Origin: Sipunculus nudus
Lineage: Eukaryota; Annelida; Sipuncula; Golfingiida; Sipunculidae
Length of the DNA: 64,000 nt
Direction: 5' to 3'
Assembly: GCA_026874595.1 (NCBI GenBank)
Contig: JAPPUL010000085.1
Coordinates: 143,287-207,286, forward strand
The position numbers were made by a program, and so were the translations under genes. Under the pieces are notes generated by a model. That model saw nothing but the letters and a program-made list of their open reading frames with translations. It was not told the DNA's origin and made no database searches. This document shows, in pieces, positions 17,796 to 28,017 of this stretch. How positions within the stretch are numbered: position 1 is the first letter of the stretch; each line of letters opens with the position of its first letter.

Positions 17796-18657
17796 TTTCT
17801 AAAAACCTTATGTATTCTTCTTTTATATCTTTTCGCATAAGACCGTATTGCGTCATCGCCTTTATATACCCTAGAGGTTGACCTGTGTCATATAAATCTC
17901 CTCTAAATATACATGATACTACCTCCCCTACATGCGAAAGCTCATTTATTGCTGACGTTAGATAATATTCACCGCCTCCTTTATGTTTACTTAGACCCCT
18001 TTCTAGTACTCCAAATATCTCCTCATTTAATAAATATCGGCCTATTGATACATAAGAACTTGGTTCGCTACCTTTTGGCGGCTTTTCTACTATACCTTTT
18101 GTCAAAACTATTCCTCCTCCACTCTCCTCCAAATCGCTCTCTAATGCCTCTATTACTCCATATCGCGATACATCCTCTCCCTTCATGTCTTTTACTGCCA
18201 AAACACTCTTTCCTGTCGATTCATGCGCTTCGATTAATTGCTTAGATAAACTACTACTCCCTTTTGTAAATACTATGTCATCTGGAAACGCAAGTATAAA
18301 CGCTCCCCTTAAAAAACCCTTCCCTAGTAATACCGCATCTCCTGTCCCTAACATCTCCTTTTGGCGTATAAAGTATATCTTTAAGCCCTCTCGCTCCATA
18401 CTCTTAAACTTTAACACCTTCTTCCCATCAGAAACATACCGCTCAAGCTCTATGTCTCGATCATAATAATTCGCAAATAATCCCGCCTTACGCCTTGAAC
18501 TTACAATCAATATCTCTCTTATCCCCGCATCGTACATCTCTTCTACTATGAAATCAAGCGATGGCCTGTCTATTAACGGCAAAAGCTCCTTCGGGACCAC
18601 CTTAGTTACAGGGAAAAATCGACTCCCATACCCTCCACACAATATTAATCCTCGCAT
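17767..18657 (-). CDS. galU: UTP-glucose-1-phosphate uridylyltransferase-like nucleotidyltransferase
   Basis: GalU makes UDP-glucose from UTP and glucose-1-phosphate for envelope sugars. Seen: the nucleotide-binding start LILCGGYGSRFFPVTKVVPKE (here shown in part), LLPLIDRPSLDFIVEE, GTGDAVLLGK, LAFPDDIVF, VEKP and GEYYLTSAINEL. The 296 residues match bacterial GalU. The glycine-rich signature is G-Y-G-S-R, where G-x-G-T-R is common. It precedes the IPT/propeller gene and overlaps it by 29 bases. A glucose-1-phosphate thymidylyltransferase is the main alternative, but length and spacing favour GalU. Confidence 0.9.
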   Translation of the reverse strand: MRGLILCGGYGSRFFPVTKVVPKELLPLIDRPSLDFIVEEMYDAGIREILIVSSRRKAGLFANYYDRDIELERYVSDGKKVLKFKSMEREGLKIYFIRQKEMLGTGDAVLLGKGFLRGAFILAFPDDIVFTKGSSSLSKQLIEAHESTGKSVLAVKDMKGEDVSRYGVIEALESDLEESGGGIVLTKGIVEKPPKGSEPSSYVSIGRYLLNEEIFGVLERGLSKHKGGGEYYLTSAINELSHVGEVVSCIFRGDLYDTGQPLGYIKAMTQYGLMRKDIKEEYIRFLENALEQIKGR

Positions 18658-18755
18658 ACTCTTCTCCCATTTCTTCTTTAACTATAATCCTCTTCCTTAC
18701 TATAATCCACTTTCCCATATCACAAAATCATATTGACAAGACCTTACTTCTCCCC

Positions 18756-19172
18756 TTACTTCTCTGCCCTCTTCTCCCCTTCCTTCTCCCCTTCCTTCTC
18801 CCCTTCCTTCTCCCCTTCCTTCTCCCCCACAGCAGCATTAGAACCTTTACTGTCATCTCTAAATATACTCTTTCTCATATATTTAAAAAGCGCCTTCTGG
18901 TATCTTCGGTTCTTTTCCTTATCCTCTGTTATCTCCTTATACGCTTTGCTAAACGCCTTACTCCCCTCACTCAAACTATACCCATACTCTTTAAATAACT
19001 TCGAAAGCTTAGCGTTATCTTCTGCTACTCCTCCTATCTTATAACTTAACTCCGCCATAAATTCAGGATCGTCTGACGTTATCTTCTTTTCAGATTCAAC
19101 TCCTCCTGAACATCCACTAAATAATATTAGCATAATCAAAGCTATAAACATAATGCCTAACTTTTCAACCAT
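18756..19172 (-). CDS. Small lipoprotein with Gly-Glu-Lys repeat tail
   Basis: The N-terminus is a lipoprotein signal peptide: positive residues, a hydrophobic core and the lipobox LFSGC, followed by GG. The mature protein is helical and charged, about 115 residues. It ends in a repeated GEKE tail encoded by a 12-base DNA repeat. The frame opens at GTG (19178), but the ATG at 19172 has the better-placed GGAGGTG ribosome site, so I chose it. I do not recognise a family. It is separated from galU by about 100 bases and diverges from aconitase. Confidence 0.75.
   Translation of the reverse strand: MVEKLGIMFIALIMLILFSGCSGGVESEKKITSDDPEFMAELSYKIGGVAEDNAKLSKLFKEYGYSLSEGSKAFSKAYKEITEDKEKNRRYQKALFKYMRKSIFRDDSKGSNAAVGEKEGEKEGEKEGEKEGEKRAEK
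18771..18828 (+). repeat. Tandem 12-base repeat, about five units, in the lipoprotein gene
   Basis: CTTCTCCCCTTC is repeated from 18771, the last unit being partial and variant. On the minus strand it encodes GEKE units at the end of the lipoprotein. Because 12 is a multiple of three, gain or loss of units would change tail length without breaking the frame. Confidence 0.95.
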
Positions 19173-19466
19173 AGCCACACCTCCATTTTGTTTTCAATAT
19201 ATTGTAATATATAAAATATTGTAATATACAAAATCTCTTTACTACCTCATTAATAAAAAATCCTGCATACAAAAAAACATCGCCATTATAATACTTTTCA
19301 TGAAAACTTTATTTTACATCACCTATAATTCCTCTTTACATTAAATTAATAAAATATTTTATATCCTAAGTTTTTACTTTAAGATATACTATTAGTATCT
19401 TTATTATGCTTTTATCTTAGACTAAGATAATCATAAAGCTAAATCTTTATTTATTGGAGTTTTAAT

Positions 19467-21722
19467 ATGATACGTAACAAAAATATCAAATCTCTCTATC
19501 AAGAAATGGATAGAGTACATAATACCATGCGTAAAAGACTTGGCAGGGGGCTTTCTCTTACAGAAAAAATCCTCTTTTCGCATCTTAACAATTATGAGTC
19601 TTGTGATATAAAACGAGGTGTATCCGACCTTGAACTTTCTATTGATAGAATAGCTTTACAAGATGCTACCGCACAAATGGCTCTACTTCAGTTTATGACC
19701 GCAGGGCTTGCGCAAACTGCTGTCCCAACAACTGTACATTGCGACCACCTTATAATGGCCAAAAGCGGTGTTAAAAATGACTTCCCTGCATCCCTAACCA
19801 AAAATGAAGAAGTTTACAGCTTTCTTGAATCTGTTTCGAACAAATATGGTATAGGTTTTTGGAAACCGGGTTCGGGGATAATACATCAAGTAATACTTGA
19901 GAACTACGCAATACCAGGAACTATGATGCTTGGTGCTGATTCTCATACACCTAACGCTGGTGGGCTTTGTATGCTTGCTATTGGAGTGGGGGGAGCTGAT
20001 ACTGTGGATGTTATGACGGGACAGTTTTTTGGTCTTCGCATGCCGAAAATCGTTGGTATACATCTTAAAGGAAAGCTGTCTGGTTGGGCTTCTCCTAAGG
20101 ACGTTATTCTCAAAGTTGCTAAGATCATGACTGTGAAAGGCGGTACTGGCAAAATAGTTGAATACTTTGGTGAAGGGGCTAAGAGCATAAGTTGTACCGG
20201 GAAAGCCACTATCACAAACATGGGAGCCGAGATAGGTGCTACTACTTCTGTTTTCCCATTTGATGAGTCTATGGCTGCATATCTTAAACTGACAGACCGT
20301 GAGGATATTGCAAAACTGGCCTTGGAATACAAAGAATATCTTGTTCCTGACCCTGATGTTAGGCCAGAAGATATTTATGATGAGATACACGAAATTGACC
20401 TTTCAAGCCTGGAACCTCAAATATCAGGCCCACATACTCCGGATTTAGTACGTCCCATTAGTCAGCTTGCTAGTGAAATTGATGCGGGTAAATATCCAGA
20501 AGTGCTAAGTGCTGCGTTAATTGGAAGCTGTACTAACTCAAGCTATGAGGATTTGACAAAGGTAAACGATCTTGTTACACAGGCTTTAGATGCTGGCCTT
20601 AAATTAAAGACTAAGTTATTTATAGCTCCTGGCTCTGATAGAATATACTCTACTATTAAGCGAGATGGCATAGTTGAAAACCTAGAAAAGATAAATGCAA
20701 CTGTGCTTGCAAATGCTTGTGGTCCTTGTATAGGGCAATGGCAACGGGATGAAGACGAAACTAAAGATATAAATAATATTTTAACTTCTTTTAACCGTAA
20801 CTTTAAAAAGCGTAACGACGGGAGTGCAAATACAAACGGATTTATATCAAGTCCCTCAATAGTTGTTGCAATGGCTTTCGCCGGAGATATGAGATTTAAT
20901 CCTCTAACTTCGACATTAAAAACTCCAAGTGGACAAGACTTTAAGTTTCGTGCACCTGTAGGAGAGGAATTGCCGTCTAAAGGCTTCGTATCAGAAAAAA
21001 GTGGCTATAAAAAGCCAACTATGAGCGGGAGTGTTTCAATTGATCCCAAAAGCAGCAGAATAGCGATACTAGAACCATTTGATACTCCAGATTTATCAAA
21101 AGACTTTAAAAGTTTGACAATATTACTAAAAGCCCAAGGCAAATGTACAACAGATCATGTATCGCCAGCAGGCCCATGGCTTACCTACAGAGGGCATATA
21201 GACAATATAAGTAAGAATATGTATCTTGGTGCAGTTAATGCCTATACTGGAGAGACAGGACAAGGTACAAATATAGCTACAATGCAAGAGCATGTACCGT
21301 TTAACGAAATTGCAAGAGATTACAAGAACAAAGGAATAAACTGGGTAGTTATTGCGGATGAGAATTATGGCGAGGGCTCAAGTCGAGAACATGCTGCAAT
21401 GGAACCACGTCATATGGGTTGTAAAGCTATAATTGTAAAGAGTTTTGCACGGATTGCCGAGACAAATCTTAAAAAACAGGGTATCTTACCGTTATGGTTT
21501 TTAGATCCAAGTGACTATGATAAGATTCAGGCAAGCGACAAGATTACTATAAATGATATTGAAAACATTGCGCCGCTAAAAAATCTAAGAATAACTATAA
21601 AACATAAAGATGGGAGCGAGGATATTGCCGAAGTATCGCATACCTTAAATCAATCGCAAATAGAATGGTTTAAGGCAGGATCTGCGCTTAATTGCCTTAG
21701 AAAGGGCGAGAGTGCAGCTTAG
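19467..21722 (+). CDS. acn: Aconitate hydratase, mitochondrial type
   Basis: Aconitase interconverts citrate and isocitrate with a 4Fe-4S cluster. The 751 residues and the order of motifs fit the mitochondrial-type branch: DATAQMALLQFM, VPTTVHCDHLI, GADSHTPNAGGL, GVGGADTVDVM, and the cluster cysteines in GSCTNSSYED and ANACGPCIGQW. The C-terminal swivel domain has ENYGEGSSREHAAMEPR. It is a single gene in its own transcript. The 294-base gap before it, shared with the lipoprotein gene, is AT-rich and should hold both promoters. No citrate synthase or isocitrate dehydrogenase is in view. Confidence 0.96.
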   Translation: MIRNKNIKSLYQEMDRVHNTMRKRLGRGLSLTEKILFSHLNNYESCDIKRGVSDLELSIDRIALQDATAQMALLQFMTAGLAQTAVPTTVHCDHLIMAKSGVKNDFPASLTKNEEVYSFLESVSNKYGIGFWKPGSGIIHQVILENYAIPGTMMLGADSHTPNAGGLCMLAIGVGGADTVDVMTGQFFGLRMPKIVGIHLKGKLSGWASPKDVILKVAKIMTVKGGTGKIVEYFGEGAKSISCTGKATITNMGAEIGATTSVFPFDESMAAYLKLTDREDIAKLALEYKEYLVPDPDVRPEDIYDEIHEIDLSSLEPQISGPHTPDLVRPISQLASEIDAGKYPEVLSAALIGSCTNSSYEDLTKVNDLVTQALDAGLKLKTKLFIAPGSDRIYSTIKRDGIVENLEKINATVLANACGPCIGQWQRDEDETKDINNILTSFNRNFKKRNDGSANTNGFISSPSIVVAMAFAGDMRFNPLTSTLKTPSGQDFKFRAPVGEELPSKGFVSEKSGYKKPTMSGSVSIDPKSSRIAILEPFDTPDLSKDFKSLTILLKAQGKCTTDHVSPAGPWLTYRGHIDNISKNMYLGAVNAYTGETGQGTNIATMQEHVPFNEIARDYKNKGINWVVIADENYGEGSSREHAAMEPRHMGCKAIIVKSFARIAETNLKKQGILPLWFLDPSDYDKIQASDKITINDIENIAPLKNLRITIKHKDGSEDIAEVSHTLNQSQIEWFKAGSALNCLRKGESAA

Positions 21723-21851
21723 TTTCTAAATTTATTTACTTTACTCTATTTATGCTTGTATGCTTTTATAAGTTATAAATTAAAAGATGTTTATGGCGTT
21801 TATTGAGTTATGCTCTTAACATATTCCTAATACCATATTAATATTTAGGTG

Positions 21852-23234
21852 ATGTACTTTAATAATCTTGTAAAGAAAAAGAGTTACTATTATTTAGTAA
21901 TAAAATTACTTGTTATCGTTATTCTTTTATATCTTGTTGAAAATGTTTATAGCAAACCTTACGGTCTTCGTGATACTAAAAAGACTGTCCAATTTGATAC
22001 GACAATAGAGTTTAATTACATCTTTCTTGACCACGAATCATTTGTGCAATTTGTATTAATAGAAGAGCTAACCTTTGGCAAGATAGACCTTGGTTTTGGG
22101 ATATATCTACCACTTAGCCTAAACAATGAATATGTAGTTAGACCCATCCATTACAACAGTTTATACGGACTTCTTGGCCTTTTATATTATGTACAGTACG
22201 GGCAATACGAAGCAAATCCGTTGGCAATCAAGGTAAGCGAGATAAAAGACTTTACACTTGGCTCTGGTTTTATCTTAGAAAGATATTATAATACGATGTC
22301 ATTTCCTGAGATACGAAAGATAGGTCTTGATTTTGAGTTTCGGAAGTGGGGGGTGGTTTTTGATGCAATAATAGGTGAACTTGCAACACAAAATATAATA
22401 GGAGGTAGGCTTGCATTAAATACAGGCAAAATACTTGACACAAAAAATATAGTACTTAACTCTCTTGAAATAGGCTTTACAGGCGTTGTAGATATATATC
22501 CAAGACAACTTTCGACTGTTAGAATATTTGATAGGGTACGACATAAAATAGTTTTAGATCGCGCTTCAGGAGATAAGGTATTATATATACTTGGTGGAGA
22601 TTTAAGCTTTAACTTTTACAAAACAGAAAAAGTGCTACTTGGTCTTTATGCGGATGGCGGATATATGAGTTTAGGGGGATATGGAATTGGTTATGGGCTT
22701 AATTTATGGGGCTATCCGGTTGCAGGCTTATCATTTGAAATTAATTACAAGATGCAAATACTACACTCATTTGAAGGCTTTATACCATCCTACTTTAATT
22801 CAATATACGATTATGAAAAACGTAGTAAACGAGATTTACTTGACACAAAAGAAAAGCAACATGAAATAGGGATAAAGGCAGAACTTGGCTTTTACTTTTT
22901 CGATAAGAGAATAAGTCTAAAGTTAGCGTACGCAGATTACAATTTAGGAGATGGACTTGCAAAACCTCATTTTCTTATTAAGTTATCAGTAGTAAATATA
23001 CCGAAAAGGTTTTATACAACAATAACGTATGAAGATTATAGCTTCACCTTTCCGAATATAAGTAATGTGCGACATAGAGGAAGTCATTTTCTAATAGAAA
23101 TATTATACGGATTTACACCTTTAATGGAATTTGGATTTTCAACAAGAAAGAATTTCATTATACAAGATTTTGGAAATACGCAAGGAACAGATACTCTACT
23201 TACAATAAGCGTATTCGGAAAGGTTTTATTCTAA
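21852..23234 (+). CDS. Putative outer-membrane beta-barrel protein
   Basis: An N-terminal hydrophobic stretch (about residues 14-32) looks like a signal peptide. The rest has many alternating, aromatic-rich strands of 8-12 residues ending in a strand with a C-terminal Phe (SVFGKVLF), a common outer-membrane barrel ending. I do not recognise the family. It is 81 bases upstream of the FecR-domain gene on the same strand and probably in one operon. A GTG at 21849 precedes the ATG at 21852, and the AGGTG before it makes the exact start uncertain. The stop region is a short duplication (GGTTTTATTCTAA twice). Confidence 0.65.
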   Translation: MYFNNLVKKKSYYYLVIKLLVIVILLYLVENVYSKPYGLRDTKKTVQFDTTIEFNYIFLDHESFVQFVLIEELTFGKIDLGFGIYLPLSLNNEYVVRPIHYNSLYGLLGLLYYVQYGQYEANPLAIKVSEIKDFTLGSGFILERYYNTMSFPEIRKIGLDFEFRKWGVVFDAIIGELATQNIIGGRLALNTGKILDTKNIVLNSLEIGFTGVVDIYPRQLSTVRIFDRVRHKIVLDRASGDKVLYILGGDLSFNFYKTEKVLLGLYADGGYMSLGGYGIGYGLNLWGYPVAGLSFEINYKMQILHSFEGFIPSYFNSIYDYEKRSKRDLLDTKEKQHEIGIKAELGFYFFDKRISLKLAYADYNLGDGLAKPHFLIKLSVVNIPKRFYTTITYEDYSFTFPNISNVRHRGSHFLIEILYGFTPLMEFGFSTRKNFIIQDFGNTQGTDTLLTISVFGKVLF

Positions 23235-23315
23235 GGTTTTATTCTAAGTTAATCTTCTTGCCTCATAATCACAAAAAAAGCAGATCCAAATAAAAGGAGA
23301 AATAAAAGGAGAAAT

Positions 23316-25412
23316 ATGAGATCGCTAAAATTTAAAGTGCTATTCTTCTTGTTTTTTATTAATATCTTATTTCTTATTAATATAGGATTAGCCTCCCTCC
23401 TACACAGCAAAGATACAAATGAAATAAATAACGAGGCACAAATAAGCATATCAGTTGGGGAAGCTACAAAAAAGCGTGCTATAAGCAATAAAAGAAAGCT
23501 ATCTAAAGGAATGTTTGTACGGGAAGGGGACATATTAAAAACCTCTAAAGATGGATATATAGAATTACTCTTTGTAAATGGACAACGGCTTAGGATATAT
23601 AAAAATAGCCAAGTACTTGTTCAAAGGATTTGGAGCTCTGGGGTAAAACTGACATTATACGAGGGTATTATAGGCATACTAAATTCAGATGGGACAGATT
23701 TTACTTACGATATAGAAGGACCTTTTTTCAAATTAAAATCAAGCATAAAAGATAAAGGAAATGATAAGTCGCAAGAATCTGGATTAGATGCGGCAGATAC
23801 TAATACATTATATATAGAACAAGTTGATAAGCAAAAAGCCAGACTAATACATAAAAGCGGCTTCTTACTAATAAATGCTAACACATTAATAAAAGATATT
23901 ATACCTAAAACATTTAAGATCCAAGAAAGCGGACTTTATACGCTAAGTGCAGTTAAAGGTATTGAGAAAGTAGATTTAAAAGATTATGCAGACTACTTAG
24001 AAGAGTATGAGGATTTGAATAATATAGCTTTTGAAGAGTCAACGGGAATTGACAAATATGATCCTGAGTATAGTACTAAGATAGCTTCTGATGAGCTTTT
24101 TTATAAGAGGTTAGGAGAATTAAGAACAAGAAAGGAGCTAATTAGAGCATACAGGAGTAAGGATAATATATATTACAATATACATACTACTATATTTGCC
24201 TACATAAATAAACGTTTTTATGGTGCACTGGGCTTTTATCCAGAATTTCATATAACTAAGAATATTCTACTAAGACTTAGATTCCTGCTTTATATACCAT
24301 ATAGTAAGGACGCAGCGTCTATAGCAAATTACTATAATATAGACGAATGGGACTTTGAAAAGGCTAATACCTATCTTAATAAGATAGATTTATTTTCATA
24401 TGAAGATGATACATTTTATCTAAGAATATCTAATATCCCCGAAAAGACTCTATCTAAAGGACTACTGGTAAAGGATTATACAAATGACTTGTCCTATCCG
24501 CAAAGAAGATACTCAGGCCTTAATATTGGGATACGCTCTATATTAATAGATATTGAAGCCTTTTTTACAGATATAACCAAATTCAAAACAATGGGATTTC
24601 AGGTAGAAAGTAGACCTTTTGCCAATCCTGATGATTACAAATACAAAAACCATTACACAATAGGACTTTCATTTAGTGCAGATATTAAAAATGGGCTATT
24701 AAACGATAACCCTAGCATATACTTAGGTTCCATAGATATAGGAATACCTATCTTAAGAGATAAAAGAAAAAATCATGAACTTACTTTCTATACAGAGATA
24801 GGCATTGGGGGTTATGAACTTGATAATGCTGCAGTTGCTGCAGAGTTTAATACTACGGCAAATAAATTCCATATTACAAAAGGATTCGGCCTTATTGCTG
24901 GCTTTAATAGCTTAATACACAAAGTATTCTCATATAATATTAATTATAGATATCTTAGAAGCGGCTTTGTAAATGAATATATAGACACATTTTATGATAT
25001 CTTTAAAGAAAATAAATTAAGGGAATTATTAGACCCAACTAAAAAAGATAAACACGGTGTTAATATAGGTATTGGACTACATTTTAAAAAGTACCTATCA
25101 TTACATTCTGAGGTCTATGTAGAAATAGCAAATGTATCGGGAGAGATTAAAACAAAAACTAACTTTAAATTTGCATTAGAAACATCTAAAGATTTAATAC
25201 CTTTAGTAAAAGTAAAATTACTTTATATACGAAAAGGGATAACAAGTCCTACAGATTTTGTTCGAGGCATATTAAAAGATTCTTTTGTTTTATTTAAAAC
25301 AAACGTTGCACTAACAAGCTATCTTGATATGATAATCTCTTATAGGCATTATGTTGAAGTTGAAAAACGGTTTGCTGACCTAATAAGTATAAACTTCGTA
25401 TTTATTATTTAA
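23316..25412 (+). CDS. FecR-domain protein with a large beta-rich C-terminal part
   Basis: After a hydrophobic N-terminal segment (residues 8-28), residues about 48-115 match a FecR domain: SVGEATKKR, LSKGMFVREGDILKT, DGYIELLFVNGQRLRIYKNS. FecR domains lie in the periplasm and in some systems bind sugars or pass signals from a receptor. Residues 280-698 are rich in alternating strands with a C-terminal Phe-containing strand (SINFVFII), so an outer-membrane barrel is likely. No anti-sigma helix or nearby ECF sigma factor is present, so it is not a classic FecR regulator. A strong AGGAGAAAT ribosome site precedes the ATG. Confidence 0.7.
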   Translation: MRSLKFKVLFFLFFINILFLINIGLASLLHSKDTNEINNEAQISISVGEATKKRAISNKRKLSKGMFVREGDILKTSKDGYIELLFVNGQRLRIYKNSQVLVQRIWSSGVKLTLYEGIIGILNSDGTDFTYDIEGPFFKLKSSIKDKGNDKSQESGLDAADTNTLYIEQVDKQKARLIHKSGFLLINANTLIKDIIPKTFKIQESGLYTLSAVKGIEKVDLKDYADYLEEYEDLNNIAFEESTGIDKYDPEYSTKIASDELFYKRLGELRTRKELIRAYRSKDNIYYNIHTTIFAYINKRFYGALGFYPEFHITKNILLRLRFLLYIPYSKDAASIANYYNIDEWDFEKANTYLNKIDLFSYEDDTFYLRISNIPEKTLSKGLLVKDYTNDLSYPQRRYSGLNIGIRSILIDIEAFFTDITKFKTMGFQVESRPFANPDDYKYKNHYTIGLSFSADIKNGLLNDNPSIYLGSIDIGIPILRDKRKNHELTFYTEIGIGGYELDNAAVAAEFNTTANKFHITKGFGLIAGFNSLIHKVFSYNINYRYLRSGFVNEYIDTFYDIFKENKLRELLDPTKKDKHGVNIGIGLHFKKYLSLHSEVYVEIANVSGEIKTKTNFKFALETSKDLIPLVKVKLLYIRKGITSPTDFVRGILKDSFVLFKTNVALTSYLDMIISYRHYVEVEKRFADLISINFVFII

Positions 25413-25426
25413 CTTTTATTCTAATT

Positions 25427-25963
25427 TTATTCTAAAAACTCCTTAAGCTTCTTCTCATAAAAAAACCACTGCTTTTTAATCTCAGAAGGTATCTGCTGAC
25501 TAACTTCAACCACTAAATTATTCAATGCACCAAGAAATATATTACTTAATCTTGAATCTTTTAAAATAGAGTTAAAGGTAGGATTATAACTAAATCCAGA
25601 CAAAGCATATAAAAGTATACTTACAAATAAAATAGCTTTAAAGAAATTAATGATGCTACCTAAAAAACGATTAACAACACTAAGATATAACTTATCCAGT
25701 ATATTCTGAATATAAACTCCTAGCTTATTTATCCCATAATTAACGATAATAAATATTAAAACAAAACTAACAAGTTTAGCAACGTTACTACCAGAAATAA
25801 TCTTTAAAATAATATTACTAAGGTCATTGTATAAAACAAATGCAACATATAAGGAAAATAATATAGAAAACAAAGAGAAAAATACCATAATAAAACCTTG
25901 CATATATCCTCTATATGCATAAAACAATAAAAAGCATAGAATAGCAATATCAATTATATTCAT
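25427..25963 (-). CDS. cvpA: CvpA-family membrane protein
   Basis: CvpA proteins are small inner-membrane proteins with four membrane segments, linked to colicin V production and envelope stress resistance in other bacteria. Seen: the start NIIDIAILCFLLFYAYRGYMQGF, abbreviated here to its family pattern (D-I at the start, Y-R-G-x-x-x-G-F), and later segments near residues 30-50, 63-83 and 100-122. The length of 178 is typical. Its ATG lies eight bases after the stop of the MtnA fusion gene, so both probably share a transcript. Confidence 0.8.
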   Translation of the reverse strand: MNIIDIAILCFLLFYAYRGYMQGFIMVFFSLFSILFSLYVAFVLYNDLSNIILKIISGSNVAKLVSFVLIFIIVNYGINKLGVYIQNILDKLYLSVVNRFLGSIINFFKAILFVSILLYALSGFSYNPTFNSILKDSRLSNIFLGALNNLVVEVSQQIPSEIKKQWFFYEKKLKEFLE

Positions 25964-25970
25964 ATTATTT

Positions 25971-27866
25971 TTATAAAGCTTTCGCTATATTCTCTTTATA
26001 AGGCGGCTTAATTACTCCTAGTTCCGTAATTATTGCTGTTATATATTTATTTGGAGTAACATCAAATGCCGGTGCGTAGACTTCTACCCCTTTGGGCGAT
26101 ACTGGCACGCTCCCTATATTCCTAACCTCATCTGCACTACGTTCCTCTATCGGGATTAGACTGCCATCTTCAAGCTCTTTATCAAATGTAGAAATAGGCG
26201 CTGCTACGTAAAATGGTATGCCATGATGGTATGCATTTACCGCAAGACTATAAGTCCCTATCTTGTTTGCTACATCCCCATTTAATGCTATCCTATCTGC
26301 TCCCACTATACACGCATTTATACCCTTCGTTTTCATTGTATAACATGCTGCGTTATCCGTTATCAAAGTTAATGGGATCCCATATTTCATTAACTCCCAT
26401 GTCGTGAGTCGTGAACCTTGCATTAATGGCCTTGTCTCATCTACATATACATGCACCAACTTCCCGTCCCCATATGCTTCATATATTACTGCAAGTGCCG
26501 TCCCATACCCAGACGTTGCAAGACCTCCTGCATTACAATGCGTTATAACATTAACTTCATTAGAAAGTAATGTCGCTCCATGCTTGCCTATCATATAAGA
26601 CCTTTTTAAATCATCTTTATATAAATACTTTGTTTGCTTATATATCTTGTCTACTACCTCTAAGGCTACTTTACCCTCAGCTATTACATCCGCAACTTGC
26701 GATATCCCCCAAAACAAATTTACTGCCGTTGGACGCGTCCCCTTTAAATACTTTATAACCTTAGTCGCTTCGTCTTTAAATCTTTTATAATCCATCCCTA
26801 CTAAGTCTTTTACTCCAAGATATACTCCATACGCTCCAACTATTCCCAACGCCGGGGCTCCCCTAACTGATAAACGCTTTATTGCCTTGCCAAGTTCTTT
26901 ATAATTACTTATTTCAAGTATTACTTCCTCTTGCGGTAACCTAGTTTGATCTAATAACTTTATAACTTCCCTATCAAAAGAAAGCGTATTTATCTTTTTA
27001 AGACCTTCTGGAACTTCTACTTTTTCTTCCTTTTGCCCCTCTATTTCTCCCTCTATCCCCTCCAAACACTCAACTTCTCCTCTTAATACCGTTTTATACA
27101 TTAAAATATATAGTAAATAATATATTACAAAAAAAGGATATAATATCATCCTCCTCCGAAAGAATCCTACATCACCCTCCTGTCCAGCTAGAAAGCTTAT
27201 CTCGTTACTTAGTCCTATACATACACTGCTTTTAAAAAAATCTTTATTCCGATTTATCCATACATCATGTTTATACACTCCAAGATCTACCAACAGTATA
27301 GTCGGCCCTATCTTCTTTATCTTTTCAAGTATTGCATCCCCTTCCTTCTTTAATTGCCCTTCTGAATGTATTCCTAGTATCGTTGTCTCTGGGAAACTTT
27401 GTTTTATATATTTATTTATATATATTCCATGTTTTGGCTTGCCGCCTATTAAAAAAAAACGAGACTTGCTCTTTATTAGATTCTTCATCAAGATTACACT
27501 CAAATGTAGTCGCCCTTCCCTAATTAAATGTTCCTTTAAAAGCTCTCGTCGCCTCTCTATTTCTAAATATCCAGACCCTTTAACTCCTTCCTTTCTATAA
27601 CTATTTGTCTCATGAAACTTACCCTTACCAAGCCCTATAACCCCTAAACCCCAAGTGAATACATTACCTATCGGAATAACCATTGTCGAGTTTTCATTAA
27701 ATATCTTACGGAGTCGCTTACTAAAGCACATCTTTACAAATACTCTAAGATCTAGTAATACTATATGCGCATATTCCCTTCTATCTATTAGTTCCTTTAT
27801 CTTTATATATAATTCCTCAAGCGGTAATATTGTAAACGTTATCACATTTTGGATCTTAAGACGCAT
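25971..27866 (-). CDS. mtnA: Fusion: TagA/WecG-like glycosyltransferase domain + methylthioribose-1-phosphate isomerase
   Basis: Residues about 291-631 are a complete MtnA, which isomerises S-methyl-5-thioribose-1-phosphate in methionine salvage. Seen: RLSVRGAPALGIVGAYG, the catalytic-Cys motif HCNAGGLATSG and the catalytic-Asp motif GADRIALNGDVANKIGTY. Residues 1-262 resemble the WecG/TagA/CpsF family: LPLEELYIKIKELI, FFLIGGKPKHG, ILLVDLGVYKHDVWI and SFLAGQEG. A hydrophobic segment at 240-260 follows, then a Glu-rich linker. The family's catalytic DG pair appears to be IG (residues 66-67), so the first domain may be inactive. The related enzyme eIF2B-like ribose-bisphosphate isomerase is the main alternative for the second half. 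Confidence 0.8.
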   Translation of the reverse strand: MRLKIQNVITFTILPLEELYIKIKELIDRREYAHIVLLDLRVFVKMCFSKRLRKIFNENSTMVIPIGNVFTWGLGVIGLGKGKFHETNSYRKEGVKGSGYLEIERRRELLKEHLIREGRLHLSVILMKNLIKSKSRFFLIGGKPKHGIYINKYIKQSFPETTILGIHSEGQLKKEGDAILEKIKKIGPTILLVDLGVYKHDVWINRNKDFFKSSVCIGLSNEISFLAGQEGDVGFFRRRMILYPFFVIYYLLYILMYKTVLRGEVECLEGIEGEIEGQKEEKVEVPEGLKKINTLSFDREVIKLLDQTRLPQEEVILEISNYKELGKAIKRLSVRGAPALGIVGAYGVYLGVKDLVGMDYKRFKDEATKVIKYLKGTRPTAVNLFWGISQVADVIAEGKVALEVVDKIYKQTKYLYKDDLKRSYMIGKHGATLLSNEVNVITHCNAGGLATSGYGTALAVIYEAYGDGKLVHVYVDETRPLMQGSRLTTWELMKYGIPLTLITDNAACYTMKTKGINACIVGADRIALNGDVANKIGTYSLAVNAYHHGIPFYVAAPISTFDKELEDGSLIPIEERSADEVRNIGSVPVSPKGVEVYAPAFDVTPNKYITAIITELGVIKPPYKENIAKAL

Positions 27867-28017
27867 CGATTAGTTAATATATTTTGTTAATATATCCTCT
27901 CCTTCCAGAATATAGGAATATAACCATGAACTATAGCATTCACTGTTTTACTATCTTTAATTCGACCTATTACTCTACAAGTATAATCTTTTATCTTTAT
28001 TTATTCCGAAAATCTAT

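Noticed and set aside
18771-18828. CRISPR-like array
   Set aside because: Units are 12 bases without spacers and lie inside a coding region; this is a simple tandem repeat.
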